NCBI GenBank assembly: GCA_013372845.1
Contig: JAALOD010000021.1
Location: 1 to 34,217 of the forward strand
Origin: Candidatus Udaeobacter sp.
Lineage (GTDB): Bacteria; Verrucomicrobiota; Verrucomicrobiia; Chthoniobacterales; UBA10450
DNA: 34,217 bases
Direction: 5' to 3'
Shown here: positions 1-9,434 of the stretch, piece after piece
Numbering within the stretch: position 1 is the first letter of the stretch
Layout of the letters: every line of letters starts with the position of its first letter
The notes under the pieces: generated by a model
The model's database searches: none
What the model saw: the letters and a program-made list of their open reading frames with translations, nothing else
Told to the model about the DNA's origin: nothing
Translations under genes and position numbers: made by a program

Positions 1-1412
1 CTCCGAACGCTTTGACCTTTTGTGAATAGCTCGGGCGATCAGTTCCTTCCCGGTCCCCGTTTCGCCCATGATCAAAACGGTTGACTCTGTCGGGGCGACC
101 TTGGCTGCGCGCGCCAGGACCATTTGCAAGACCGAAGAAGTGCCGATCACTTCTTCAAACATAGAAGTCTTACCGAGCTCTTCGCGCAGCACGATGTTCT
201 CTCTCTGAAGTTCGTCGCGAAGCGCTTTAATTTCTTCGAATGCCTTCTTCCTGCCAGTGATGTCCATTACGGTTCCGACGTACTCGAGCTCGCCTGCCTC
301 GTTCGTCAGTGGACGCGCAATTACATGGACATATTTGACCTGACCATCGGGCATTAGCAGACGATGCTCGAGTTCTAAATTCGTACCGGATTTCGCCTTC
401 TCCATCATTCGTTGGACGAACGAAAGGTCTTCCGGGTGAATGCGCTTCAATGCCCGATCTACGGTTGGCCTGACCGTCGGCTCATAACCAAGAATCCGAA
501 AGTTTTCGTGCGACCAAACCAACTCCCCGGTGGATACATTCCAGCAAAAGCTGCCGGTGTGACTGAGCGCCTCCGCTTGCTCGCGATACGCCTCGCGGCG
601 ACGGAGCTCCTGCGTCGCGATTTCCTGCTCCGTAACGTCTATGGCGGTGCCGATGTAATTCTTCAGCTTTTGGTTTTCGATAACAGGAGCACCGACGCAG
701 CGAACATACCGAACCTCACCGTCGGGTCGCACGATTCGCTTGGTAGTATCGAAGCCCGAAGCTTCCACCAGGACTCGCTTGACCAGGTTTGCCATGAATT
801 CGCGATCCTCTGGGTGGATGCAATTCAGGTATTCCTGAATAGTAGGCGCTGTGCTAGTTGGCTCGAGGCCGTAAATCCGAAATAATTCAGGAGACCAGTA
901 GTCGAACCCGGCAGAATCAAAGGCCCAGCTTCCTGCGTGGGAAAGGCGCTGGCCTTCGGAGAGATAGAATTCGCTTCTTTGCAGCTCCTGGGCATTTCGC
1001 CGAAGCTGTTCTTCAGCGCACTTGCGGTCCTCGATGTCGATACTCGATCCAAACCACTTCACTATGTTCCCTGTTCGTCATGAAGCGGCGCCTTCCGGTG
1101 CAAAAGCGCTCGATATGTTCCGTCCGCGCGCGAACGCGCGCTTCCGCTTCGAACGGTTCCCCGCTCGCCAAAGCGGCGTGCCATTTTGAACTATTCCAGC
1201 AACATCTTCCGGATGAACCGATTCGGTCCACCGCCAACCACACACATCCTCTAAGGACTTGCCAAAGAAATCCAACCAGCCGCGGTTGAAGTAATCCAAA
1301 TAGCCGTCGGCCGGGCGGTATGAATAAAAGCAGGCGTCGTATCGACTGCGCGTCGAAGCGCGTGTGCAGTCGCAGTCGACGTGTCGTTCTGAAGGGACTC
1401 ACTCGCCTTCAT
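1..1412 (-). pseudogene. PAS-domain sigma-54-dependent transcriptional regulator, 3' end outside window, frameshifted
   Basis: Read across frames on the minus strand, this encodes three PAS domains and the start of a sigma-54 activator AAA+ domain. The first PAS carries GWLDFFGKSLEDVCGW and HPEDV; the second has YWSPELFRIYGLEP and HPEDREF; the third has HENFRILGYEPTVRP and HPEDLSF. Each is followed by PDGxxxYV and a PAC-type ending such as YVGTVMDITGRKKA. A coiled-coil linker (about 160-250) leads to a Walker A motif, GETGTGKELIAR, which reaches the window edge. Proteins of this class sense a signal through PAS and activate sigma-54 promoters by ATP hydrolysis. The start ATG at 1412 is the first that fits the first PAS frame. 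At least three single-base shifts lie between about 1060 and 1310; one looks like a lost G in the PDG codons of the first PAS. The frame from about 1050 down to 1 is clean, so sequence error is possible. The family is clear; the DNA-binding end is not visible. Confidence 0.8.
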
Positions 1413-2452
1413 ACGCGTTTGTTGCTGATTGTTCGTTAAATACTATTCAAGCTTACATCAACCCGGGTCGCCGCCATTGCATTTGCACGACGCGCGCAGG
1501 TGTGGCCGCGCACATTGCACGGCTAAAAACGCACATCATTAGGTCGCTGTCCTTTTGTTCTTCGTACCCTATTCACTGCCTCGAATATAATCCGTTCGGT
1601 CTGCCTTGCTGAATCTAACCAAATAGACGACTCTATGCCATTCGATAAAATCGACATCGGAAGGTATCACCAAGGACCAACGCAAAGCCATCGCCAAATC
1701 GATCCGATGTCATCCCAGTTGCTGAACGCAAAGGATGATAGGCATGAGGACAAATCCCGTCTCGTTTCTTCGACTCATAGTGATGAATGATTCTTACCTG
1801 CTAATTACTCCATAGGTAGATTAGTAAAATCACAAGGAGCGTAGTTAGAACGGACCAGGGATTAGAACGACCTCGACTCTCAATTTGCGGACGGCCGGAA
1901 TGTCGTCGGTCACATTTGGATCTTGGCCGAAAACCGGTGGCGATTCCGGAAGATGTAAATGAACGCAAGAATATTGATTAGAGGAAAACGTTCCCGCTAT
2001 CCGCAGAGCAGGAAGAGCTTCAGGATTGATTAATGAGCATAACTCTTTAGGTTTTCGTTTGCCTAGTTGGAGCATCATGATGGCTGCCCAGAGGAGAACT
2101 TCGTCATACTTTGGTCTTGTGTCACCGTCTGATGTTTGCCGTCAGAAACAGCTGCAAGCAACGAGCGGGCGAATGGTCCGAACAAAAACTAGTTCGTCTT
2201 CCTTCATAATTACTCGCGAATCGCTGCGGCTTCTGAGACTCAGGCGGTAATTGAGGTGGTTGGACGCACGCGAGCGAATCGGGCGGCGAGCTCGCTCAAG
2301 CCTCAACATCGCGCAGTGATCATCTGCTCGATGTCCGCGCGAACAACAGATCGAGCGTCCAGCCATTACCCCAGGCTTATGCGGTAACATCGTGGACTTC
2401 GTTCCTTTGGGATCGGGCATCGGCGCATCCGTCTCAGTTCGAGCAAGTCCAC
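1413..2452. other. long stretch without a convincing gene
   Basis: About 1 kb separates the upstream end of the PAS regulator from the 3' end of the TPR gene. Open frames here are short, have no recognisable motifs, and overlap on both strands. A hydrophilic 51-codon frame at 1635-1790 (plus; starts MPFDKIDIGRYHQG, ends SSTHSDE) is open from ATG to stop but has no clear ribosome binding site. A minus frame at 1845-2078 has a protein-like end (VRKLRVEVVLIPGPF) that I cannot assign. No hairpin followed by a T run, tRNA or repeat was recognised. Confidence 0.4.
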
Positions 2453-4297
2453 TCATAACTGCGTCGGCAAACCTATTTTTGACAGCAAACTGTTATAGCG
2501 GGGGTCATGTTGTAAACCGCGCAGTAGCGGGTCGATCAAAAGGCTTACCGTGCCGGTGTCATGAGTATCCAGGGAAACTTGTAGCCACTCGAAAGCCTTG
2601 TCGTTTTCGCCGCGCCAGGCATAGACCTCAGCGACCTGATAGGCCATAACATTTCTGTCCCTGGCGATCAACTCGGCTAGAGTTGCATCCGCCGCAGGGC
2701 GATCCCCGCGCGTGTACAGCGCGAGCGCGAGTTCAAAACGGCGGTAGCGTTCGTTAGGCTCAAGGCCAGCCTCGCGCAGGGCCGCTTCGCCATCGCCACG
2801 CTGGATCGCCACAAAGACCTGAAAGCGATGGTTGCCCGCGGCGCTCGGCTGCAGTTCCGCCGCCTTGTGAGCTGCCGCTTCGGTCTCGTCGAGTTTTCCC
2901 TCGGTGAAAAGAACACGGGCCAGGCTGATTCGGGCTTGGTAGGCGAGGGGGTCGAGTTCAATCGATTGTCGGGCCAGCTTCTCAGCCTCTTCAAATTGGC
3001 CACGATAAACCACCACTCGCGCCAAGAGATCACTGGCCGTCGGATTCCACCGCGAGAGCTGCTGCGCGCGCCTGAGTTCGGCCAGACCTTCGTCAAATTT
3101 CCATTCGATAAAAAAGCGAACCCAACCCAGCGCCGCGTGCGCTTCCGCCAGATTCGGGTCGACCGCGACGGCTTTCTCGGCATCACTGCCCGCGGCCTTC
3201 CAAGCCTCCTTCTTCTTCTCGCTACTTAAATCGCCGATCCAAGCCCAGGCTTCAGAACGCTCTGCATAGGCCAACGCATAGTCAGAATCGAAGCGGATCG
3301 CTTGATCGAAGAAGCCGACGGCCTTGCGATAGTCTTCGAGATTGCGACGCTCGAAGTAAAAGTGGCCCTGGAGATAGGCATTGTGTGCTTCCATACTCTT
3401 GGTTGAAGCCTTCTTCGCCGACGTGTCTTCTGTCCCGAGCAATGTCAACTCCAGTGACGTAGCAACAGCCTCCGCTATTTCGGCCTGGACCGCGAAGATA
3501 TCCTTAAGTTCACGATCGAAAGTCCCCGACCACAGCTCGCTTCCATCCTCAGCGTTAACAAGCTCGGCCACGATCCGCACCTGGTCGCCCTGCTTGCGTA
3601 CCGTCCCTTCCAGCAGCGTGCTCACGCCCAGCTCCTGGCCAATGGTTTTAACGTCAGTCTTCTTGTCCTTAAAACGGAAGAGAGAGCTGCGGCCGATTAC
3701 CTTGAGTCCTTTGATTTGAGCCAAAGCGGCAATCAATTCTTCCGATAGCCCATCCGAAAAATACTCGTCACCGGAATTACCGCTTTCGTTAAGCAGCGGC
3801 AGAACCGCGATCGACTTTTGAGAAGGCGTTGAAGCAACATCAGTCCATGGTAGCCAGGTCGGTTTGGTGCGACTAAGCTGAAACAACGGCACACCTGCTG
3901 CGAGTATTGCGATGCTTACGATAAGGGCTGCGAACCTCCGCGTGCTCCATCGCGGGATATACTCGTTCGGCGCGATGTCGGCGTCGCGCTTGAGGCCTTC
4001 CGGCGTCATTTCAAAAGCCCAGGCAATGACGAGAGCGGCCGGAAAACCGAGAACAGTAAACAACACTACAAGCCTAACGACCCAATTGGGAATCTCGAAG
4101 AATGGAAAAACTTGGGTGGCGACCTGGACCAGGAGCCAGGCAACAACCGCGTAAGCAATTGCGACCCTGTAGACGTGGCGTCTCTTCAGTTCGGCAAAAA
4201 AGTTGCGCGGGTTCATTCCTGGCCGGGCCGGGTAACGTTTCCCTTTAGCCTCATGAACGAAGGGCGGGGGAAAGTGCTTGTGAACAGTTTCATTCAT
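2453..4297 (-). CDS. membrane-anchored protein with FlgO-like domain and C-terminal TPR repeats
   Basis: A 614-residue protein. Three hydrophobic segments lie in the first 150 residues (around VAIAYAVVAWLLVQVATQVF, VVRLVVLFTVLGFPAALVIA and ALIVSIAILAAGVPLF). A FlgO/TolB-N-like domain follows at about 165-290 (KSIAVLPLLN, YFSDGLSEELIAAL, LLEGTVRKQGDQVRI, LWSGTFDRELKDIFAVQ). TPR-type helical repeats fill about 300-600. Proteins of this build are common in Verrucomicrobiota and Acidobacteriota, often following an adenylate-cyclase or DNA-binding N-terminus; here membrane helices replace it. A scaffolding or sensory role at the inner membrane is inferred, not shown. An inner ATG at 4216 (MNPRNFFAELKRRHVYRV) begins exactly at the conserved part and may be the real start; the 27 residues before it look unlike protein. 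No operon partner: the neighbouring SDR gene ends about 100 bases upstream. Confidence 0.85.
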   Translation of the reverse strand: MNETVHKHFPPPFVHEAKGKRYPARPGMNPRNFFAELKRRHVYRVAIAYAVVAWLLVQVATQVFPFFEIPNWVVRLVVLFTVLGFPAALVIAWAFEMTPEGLKRDADIAPNEYIPRWSTRRFAALIVSIAILAAGVPLFQLSRTKPTWLPWTDVASTPSQKSIAVLPLLNESGNSGDEYFSDGLSEELIAALAQIKGLKVIGRSSLFRFKDKKTDVKTIGQELGVSTLLEGTVRKQGDQVRIVAELVNAEDGSELWSGTFDRELKDIFAVQAEIAEAVATSLELTLLGTEDTSAKKASTKSMEAHNAYLQGHFYFERRNLEDYRKAVGFFDQAIRFDSDYALAYAERSEAWAWIGDLSSEKKKEAWKAAGSDAEKAVAVDPNLAEAHAALGWVRFFIEWKFDEGLAELRRAQQLSRWNPTASDLLARVVVYRGQFEEAEKLARQSIELDPLAYQARISLARVLFTEGKLDETEAAAHKAAELQPSAAGNHRFQVFVAIQRGDGEAALREAGLEPNERYRRFELALALYTRGDRPAADATLAELIARDRNVMAYQVAEVYAWRGENDKAFEWLQVSLDTHDTGTVSLLIDPLLRGLQHDPRYNSLLSKIGLPTQL

Positions 4298-4394
4298 CGT
4301 GTTTCGATTTCACCACTGGGGATTAATTCCATAGTCAGCGGCGAGTTCGAAAACATTCCGAACAGCAACTGCAGGTGGCTCAGTTGGAGCCAGA

Positions 4395-5150
4395 CTAACG
4401 AAGGCCTCCCGCGATCAGCAGCGTTTCGCCCGTGATCCATTTCGAATCGTCTGAAGCGAAAAAGACTGCAGCGGGCGCAATGTCTTCCGTTTGTCCGACA
4501 CGACCGAGCGGCGTCAGCGATTCAAACATCTTCCGCATATCGCCTTCAGTGTAACCGCCGGCTACGGCTCCTTCCGTTATTACCATGCCGGGGTTGATGG
4601 AATTGACGCGGATTTTTCGCGGTCCGAGTTCCTTTGCCAGAGTGCGCGTGATCGCATCCACTGCGCCCTTCGTCGCATTGTAAACCACCGCAGTCGGCGG
4701 AGTCAGAGAGCTGGCAAGCGAACCGATGTTAATGATGCTTCCGCCATCCGAATTGAAGTGCTTGAGTGCTTCTTGAGTGGCAAGAAGCATTCCGAGAACG
4801 TTCACATCAAACATTCTGTGAACCTGTTGCTCGGTGACTTCCTCCAACGGCACGAACTCATAAACACCGGCGTTGTTGATCAAAATGTCGATCTTGCCCA
4901 AGGCCTTCTCCGTCTCGGCGAAAAGTCGCTGAACTTCTGACTTCTTCGCGACATTCGCCTGCACGGCGACGGCTTTACCGCCGCGTTTCGTAATTTCGTC
5001 TACCACTTTGTCCGCATCCGATTTCGCGGAGGCGTAGTTAACGACCACAGATGCGCCTTGCGCCGCAAACTCTTTCGCGATGCCCGCGCCGATTCCTTTC
5101 GAGGCTCCTGTCACTACCGCAACTTTTCCGTTTAGCTTTCCATTTTTCAT
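4395..5150 (-). CDS. short-chain dehydrogenase/reductase (classical SDR)
   Basis: A 251-residue classical SDR, the usual length. It has the dinucleotide motif TGASKGIG near residue 15, the NNAG motif near 92, a catalytic Ser in the IGSLASS segment and the YxxxK pair in YNATKGAVDAI, then the NPG segment and a C-terminal ASDDSKWITGETLLIAGG typical of FabG-like and glucose-dehydrogenase-like enzymes. It probably reduces or oxidises a small carbonyl/alcohol in the cytoplasm with NAD(P)H; a VVNYAS segment after the second strand favours NADP(H). The substrate cannot be read from sequence. The start ATG at 5150 places the nucleotide-binding strand at the normal distance. It lies 20 bases downstream of a second, frameshifted SDR gene and could share its transcript. 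Confidence 0.92.
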   Translation of the reverse strand: MKNGKLNGKVAVVTGASKGIGAGIAKEFAAQGASVVVNYASAKSDADKVVDEITKRGGKAVAVQANVAKKSEVQRLFAETEKALGKIDILINNAGVYEFVPLEEVTEQQVHRMFDVNVLGMLLATQEALKHFNSDGGSIINIGSLASSLTPPTAVVYNATKGAVDAITRTLAKELGPRKIRVNSINPGMVITEGAVAGGYTEGDMRKMFESLTPLGRVGQTEDIAPAAVFFASDDSKWITGETLLIAGGLR

Positions 5151-5170
5151 TTGTGTTCCTTTCGTTTGTT

Positions 5171-5920
5171 TTACCAGGGAAGTGGTTGGCCAAGATGGAA
5201 GAACCCGCCGCTCGGGCCGTCGTCGGCAAGTGTGGCGAGTTGCGCGCTCGTCTTTCCGCCCTCGCTAACTTCCATCGTCGCGTTTGGGCCGCCCATCTCA
5301 GTCTTTACCCAGCCGGGATGCGCGGAGTTCACTTTGATTTTGCTGTCGCGCAACTCGTAGGCTAGATGGATCGTGAAGGCGTTCAGCGCAGCCTTCGACG
5401 CGTCGTAAGCGAAAGTCTTGAACGGGTAGATCGGCGAGTTCGGATCGGAATGAAGCGTGAGAGAGCTAAGGATGCTGGAAACATTCACAATTCGACCGGC
5501 CGGCGATTTGCGTATGAGGGCAACAGTTTTGGGTCAGCCAACGGGCGCAAAGAAATTGTTCGAATGTTTCGCGCAAGATTTCCGGCGACACCGCGCTAAC
5601 AGGGTTTGGCCCTGAGCCAGTGCGAAATTTGGCTCTCCTTCAAAACGCCTGCGTTGTTAACCAGGATATCCAGCCGGCCGTGCTTTCGCGAAGTAATCGT
5701 AAGCCTTCTGATGATCCTGCGGCTTGGTGACGTCAAAGCCCAGGCTTCTGCGTAATGCCTTCGTCGCGAAGTTTCGCAGCTGCGGCTTCACCTTTTCGGA
5801 TCACGCGACCCGAGAACGACAGTGATGCCTTCCTTGCCGAGCTCGCGCGCGGTCTCCAAGCCGAGACCGCGATTGCCGCCAGTAATGAATGCAACTTTTC
5901 CTTTGTTTTGTATTACTCAT
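5171..5920 (-). pseudogene. second short-chain dehydrogenase, frameshifted
   Basis: Read across frames this is a full-length SDR of about 249 codons. It begins at ATG 5920, has GKVAFITGGNRGLGLETA (nucleotide-binding motif), then GRLDILVNNAGVL, and ends in a clean 105-codon frame (5171-5488) carrying VNVSSILSSLT, YDASKAALNAF (YxxxK) and VNSAHPGWVKTEMGG, as in carbonyl-reductase-like SDRs. At least four single-base shifts lie between about 5500 and 5900. All SDR catalytic motifs survive between them, so the breaks are either recent or sequence errors. The start codon overlaps the stop of the upstream ester cyclase (ATGA, 5917-5920), showing the two were translated as a pair. Function would be NAD(P)-dependent carbonyl reduction. 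Confidence 0.75.
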
Positions 5921-6390
5921 TTGTCCTTTTCATTTTTGTTTCGCTCAATCAGAGGTTTAAGATCGAGCTGCTGCATCAGCGAAAGATTCCCCCACCCCAG
6001 TGGTCGGTGATCTTGCCGTCCGAACGCGCATCACGTCGACGGTCTCAAAATGATGCGGTGAGTTGGACCGACGCCAGAGAAGCCCTTCGTGCTTCCGTGA
6101 TAGGTCTTGCGTTATCACCCGGTCGCCATCGGCGAGATTGCCAATGGATCTTTGCATGAAAGTCGGAAACGCCTCGCATATAGCCATAGAGTTTACGCAC
6201 ACCTGCTTTGTCGGGCGTCATGTTGGCTGAGTGTGTGGTCGACGAGTCGTCCGCGAAAGCTCTTCGAAAACGTCAAATCTTCCTTTCCTTGAACCTCTTC
6301 GGTATTTCGGCGACTACAGCTTTGCCGTCGGATGAAGTAAACGTCTTTAGCAACTGCGGCGATTTTTGTTTTCTGTGTAACGCGGCGGTT
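5917..6390 (-). pseudogene. SnoaL-like ester cyclase (NTF2 fold), frameshifted
   Basis: Pieces in three minus frames join into a SnoaL/ester-cyclase-type protein of about 150 residues: a DVFEEL(F)ADD segment, NMTPDKAGVRKLYGYMRG, HAKIHWQ, ADGDRVIT, then FETVDVMRVR, an ITDHWGVG-like segment and SLMQQLDLKPLIERNKNEKD before the stop. ADGD, VDVMRVxDGK and HW are the recurring family signatures. Such proteins are small cytoplasmic enzymes or binding proteins for cyclic or aromatic ligands. The stop TGA (5917-5919) overlaps the ATG of the following SDR, indicating translational coupling in a small detoxification-like operon. Four or more single-base shifts interrupt it. The 5' end is uncertain, around 6390. 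Confidence 0.6.
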
Positions 6391-7517
6391 TCAACCGCGA
6401 CGCTCTTTGGTCAGGCGGCCTCGAGCAGATCGCCGCTCGAGAAAGTCCATTGGTCTTGGCAATCGCCTGCTGGAACTTGCGCGCATTATCGCAATGCGAG
6501 AATTGTTTAACACCTCGGCCCAGCGTTGAGAGATGGAGACGGTTAGATCTTCACGAAGTAACTGCTCAGCTGGTGGCAGCTATTCTCGCGCTACCCTGGT
6601 TGGTCATTGGTTGTGGCTACCGGGCACCGGGTAAGCGCCTCATACGTATTGAATCCAGCTGATACAAACGATGCCTTTTCATTAGCTCAATTGTGGCGCC
6701 TGGTTAACGCGATCGCATTCTTCGGCACAGACGATCGCTCCGGTCGAGTAGGGCCATAAGCACTAGCCGCCGTCTTTGCACCGCCCCGCGATCGTGGAAA
6801 TACGTCGTGCCATTCTGAGTGATCCATCGACGCATCGATCGGTTCTCGTCAATCGGTCCATGGAAGCTTAGGTCTCGGTTCGGTGGAACGGTGCAGTGGA
6901 ACTGCTAGACCAGTGCGCGCTTTCAAAATCAAATCGCGCGACATTGGTGATCAGGAGATCCAGAACAACGAGATGGTCCTCCCAATTATGATTCGGCTCG
7001 CTCCATTCCGCTATTATCTCGGCGTTGCTCCGGATCACTCTGCGCAATTTGAGACGCCTTGCCGGTTTCTTTCTTTCGCTGCCGCGTTTCTCGTGCGCCC
7101 AACATAAACGCAGAGTGGCGTAGACCGGAATAATCGAAGTGAATGCATTCGACAGAACCGTCGCATCGAGCGCATCGGCACTACTTGACATAGATCGTAG
7201 TTATCTAATACGAGCCATCATACCGTTAGCAGAAAGCAGTTTCGGCAACTCTCTCCACTACTTTCATCATCTCCGCAATAACCTCGACAGTGTGCGGACC
7301 TTCTTCTCCTTCAGTCGGCAATGTGCTGATAATCTCAGCGGACGATTGGTCGGAAACTCTTCGCACCAAAGGATGAACGACAGATTGGCGGCATGAGCAA
7401 GCGGCTCGATCAGAAGGGATAGCCTACGACGTCATGATTGCGTGACTGAGCTGGCGAGCCAAGGCACTTTGATTTGACCCGCGACGGAAGATGACACCGA
7501 TTTTCATAAATGACAAT
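6391..7517. other. unassigned stretch between ester cyclase and azoreductase
   Basis: More than 1 kb with only short frames. Minus-strand pieces look partly protein-like (for example WEDHLVVLDLLITNVARFDF around 6925-6985, and VEVIAEMMKVVERVAETAF near 7255-7300), but no family could be recognised even when frames were joined. As both neighbours are minus-strand genes with single-base shifts, one or two more damaged genes may be hidden here. No repeat, tRNA or terminator was seen. Confidence 0.35.
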
Positions 7518-8102
7518 TTAAAGCGTCTGCCCGACTAGGTTGAAATGCGCTGCTATTCCACTGCTTGCGATTGGCAGAGGTCAGGCTTCTTCCTGGCATC
7601 TGATTCGGAGGTTGGCTCGACAAAATTTCGCGGATCTCAGTGACCCGATGAAGCCCGATTTGTTTCAGATAGCGCTCTGCTGGTCGGCGGCTTCGCGCCA
7701 ACCGGACCATGCGCCGCGCGATGATCCACGAGTGGTTTGCCGGTAACCAGTCCTTGTAACCTTCCCGCGTAAGCCAACGTGCCCCGGCTGCCAACAGTCG
7801 ATATAGTGCTTAGCTTATAGGGGATGCCGAAGTTCCACATCGGCAGCGGAAATATATTTGTCGGCTGATTTAAATGTCGGCAGGCGGGCACAGCTTTCCA
7901 AGCGTGACTTGTTCGGCGAGTGCGGCTGACCGTGCGATCGCGTATTTCGCGTCAATCGTTGCGCCGTCGAATTCGGGGCTGGGCCTGCCAGATTGAGCGT
8001 TTCACGGTATCGCCTATGCGTGTTGATAGGAATCGATAAATGCTCCGCCAGCCTGCGATGTCGAGCGACTGCCGTAGAGGTTTGAATATGAAGCTTGGCC
8101 AT
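7518..8102 (-). pseudogene. azoR: FMN-dependent NADH-azoreductase (AzoR-like), frameshifted
   Basis: Joined minus frames give a flavodoxin-fold azoreductase of about 194 codons, close to the roughly 200 residues normal for AzoR. The N-terminus reads MAK(L)LHIQTS with later AEH and ETLNLW; the middle has FKSADKYIF, then the hallmark VPMWNFGIPYKLK-HYID active-site loop; next come YKGLVTGKPLV and a YLKQI-GLHRVTEIREIL C-terminal part, ending VGQTL at the stop. Such enzymes are cytoplasmic FMN proteins that reduce quinones and azo compounds with NADH. A good Shine-Dalgarno (AGGAG) stands seven bases before ATG 8102. Several single-base shifts break it, yet the family motifs are intact between them. 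The preceding small gene ends about 10 bases upstream, so the two probably share a transcript. Confidence 0.7.
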
Positions 8103-8112
8103 CTTGTTTCTC

Positions 8113-8349
8113 CTAGTCGTCCGCTATTGTATCGGTCAGGCAGCGGAGCGTGTTCGCTGTGGGAAGAAAGACCCAGCAGTTCTGCGAGGCGGATTCGTAA
8201 GCTTCGCACATGGGACACTCGCCATTAGGCTGAACCCATTCGGGATGTTCCCTGAGCAGGGCTTCGTGCATCTGTTGTTGAAGTTGAACGTAAGCCTGAA
8301 CGTCGTCAGGAACCGTCTGAGACGCTTTCGTGTTCATGCCGAATAGCAT
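8113..8349 (-). CDS. small exported protein of unknown function, probably frameshifted near its end
   Basis: The frame reads a hydrophobic stretch (LAAVCLLVMLFGMNTKASQ) and then a soluble domain with VQAYVQLQQQMHEALLREHP, EWVQPNGECPMCEAYES. The hydrophobic start looks like a signal peptide or membrane anchor. ATG 8349, ATG 8337 and an upstream TTG near 8374 are all possible starts. A second minus frame continues as RLAELLGLSSHSE, which fits the protein better after CEAYES than the annotated tail, so a shift near 8185 is likely. Two cysteines in CPMC suggest a metal or disulfide site. I do not recognise a named family. Element copy A (8371-8440) lies directly upstream. Confidence 0.45.
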   Translation of the reverse strand: MLFGMNTKASQTVPDDVQAYVQLQQQMHEALLREHPEWVQPNGECPMCEAYESASQNCWVFLPTANTLRCLTDTIADD

Positions 8350-8370
8350 CACCAGCAAGCAAACAGCAGC

Positions 8371-8440
8371 CAATGCGCATGCGTGGGATTTTCCGTTGCC
8401 ACTCGCGAGGTGACTTGCCCTACCTCTTTCGAGGTATGAA
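8371..8440 (-). repeat. dispersed 70-bp upstream element, copy A
   Basis: Minus-strand reading: CTCGAAAGAGG at the far end, a GAGGT/ACCTC-type inner pairing bracketed by CTCG/CGAG, the invariant core AAAATCCCAC, then TGCGCATTGG. The core is 46 bases from ATG 8337 of the small exported protein. It is almost the same length as copy F and shares its layout while differing in stem bases. Confidence 0.65.
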
Positions 8441-8690
8441 AGTTGCCCGGCCCGTGAGGAGGGCACTTGGGATGCGTCAAAAGACGGATTCGAGCGGCAC
8501 GCTAGGGGAGACATGCCTTCTAGCCAAGCCATTCGCTGTTATGAAGCGTTGACTGATATTTGTGCCCTGAGTCGCATGGAATTGTGAAGCGTGTCTGCCC
8601 CGGCCCTGCTCGGGGCTCGCGAAGGCGCAAGATCCACGTCTGGATTCATCCCACGACTGCAGGAGCTTCCAGTTTCCTATTTCAATGGTC

Positions 8691-8948
8691 ACGAGCGGCC
8701 GATCCAAATCCCAACTAGAAATACCAGGACTCCGCCCACGATCACTTGAAATGCGGCGCGGAGAAATGGTGTATCCGTATACCGCTTTTCGGATCCAACT
8801 AATGACCAAGAGTTCGATGGCCACGATCACAACCGCAATGGCGGTAGCGGTTCGAAATTCTCGAATCAAATATGGCAACGTGTGACCAATTCCTCCGGCC
8901 GGCGACAAGCGCAGAGGCACCGCGCCAATGCCATTAGTGTTCTCCATT
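8691..8948 (-). pseudogene. 3'-terminal fragment of a VIT1-type iron exporter gene
   Basis: From about 8896 to 8691 this copies the last 68 or so codons of the intact MbfA-like gene at 20671-21630: GGIGHTLPYLI, EFRTATAIAVV, AIELL, ISWIRK, then YTDTPFLRAAFQVIVGGV and GIWIGRS. By eye the DNA is about 85 percent identical. An extra A in an A run near 8798 shifts the frame after WIRK. Upstream of the GGIGH junction there is unrelated sequence starting MENTNGIGAVPLRLSP. The ferritin-like domain and most of the VIT1 domain are missing, so it cannot be a working exporter. It is best explained as a partial duplication or the remains of a second gene. Confidence 0.85.
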
Positions 8949-8980
8949 ATGACACCTTTGTTCAGCGGATTTTTCCTCAT

Positions 8981-9434
8981 ACTTCAATCACTCCTTATAT
9001 GTTCGATCCTGAGTCGCGCGACGAGCGTTGAAGCGGATCAGCGATTAGATCGATTTCGCCCGTCCCGCGAGCTCAACTCAAAGCCGAACAACAAAATCGT
9101 CAAACTGAAGGCAATTAGGGTTGGAACCATCATTAGACGTAGAAGCTATTCCGGCGTGAATTGCATTGCCACGGCGCGGTGGTGGGATTTTATGATCCCT
9201 CCTTCGAGACAGAGGTTTAAATCTCTTCGGCCATTGCTCCCTGAAGAGTTCAACCAGCATCGGTCATACCGTAAGCGGATCTCCGCGTTAGAATGGAATC
9301 AAACAAGGGACTTGCGGTTTCGCCTAAGTAGTGTCGGATAAGCCGAATACTGCTTGCGGCCGAAACATCGCTGCGCGGCGACGAACTTGTGGATCTTGCA
9401 AAGGTAAACTCTCTCGCTAAGAGCCAGCTGTTTG
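8981..9434. other. intergenic stretch with a degenerate element copy
   Basis: No gene could be supported here. Short frames on both strands have no motifs. It contains the shortened element copy B (9163-9210). Confidence 0.4.
9163..9210 (-). repeat. dispersed upstream element, copy B (shortened)
   Basis: Minus strand: CTCGAAGGAGGGA, eight bases later the core AAAATCCCAC, then ACCGCGCCGTGG. The central pairing region of about 25 bases present in the other copies is missing. It lies about 230 bases upstream of the VIT1 fragment on the same strand. Confidence 0.4.

Noticed and set aside
412-885. Plus-strand frame of 157 codons opposite the PAS regulator
   Set aside because: The minus strand in the same place encodes clear PAS motifs; the plus frame has no motif and no ribosome binding site.
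6868-7191. Minus frame of 107 codons in the unassigned region
   Set aside because: Biased Arg/Lys/Ser composition in part and no family likeness in any joined reading; plus-strand frame overlaps it as well.
9206-9240. tRNA T-arm-like stretch (GAGGTTTAAATCTC)
   Set aside because: No matching acceptor, D or anticodon arms within the proper distance; treated as chance.
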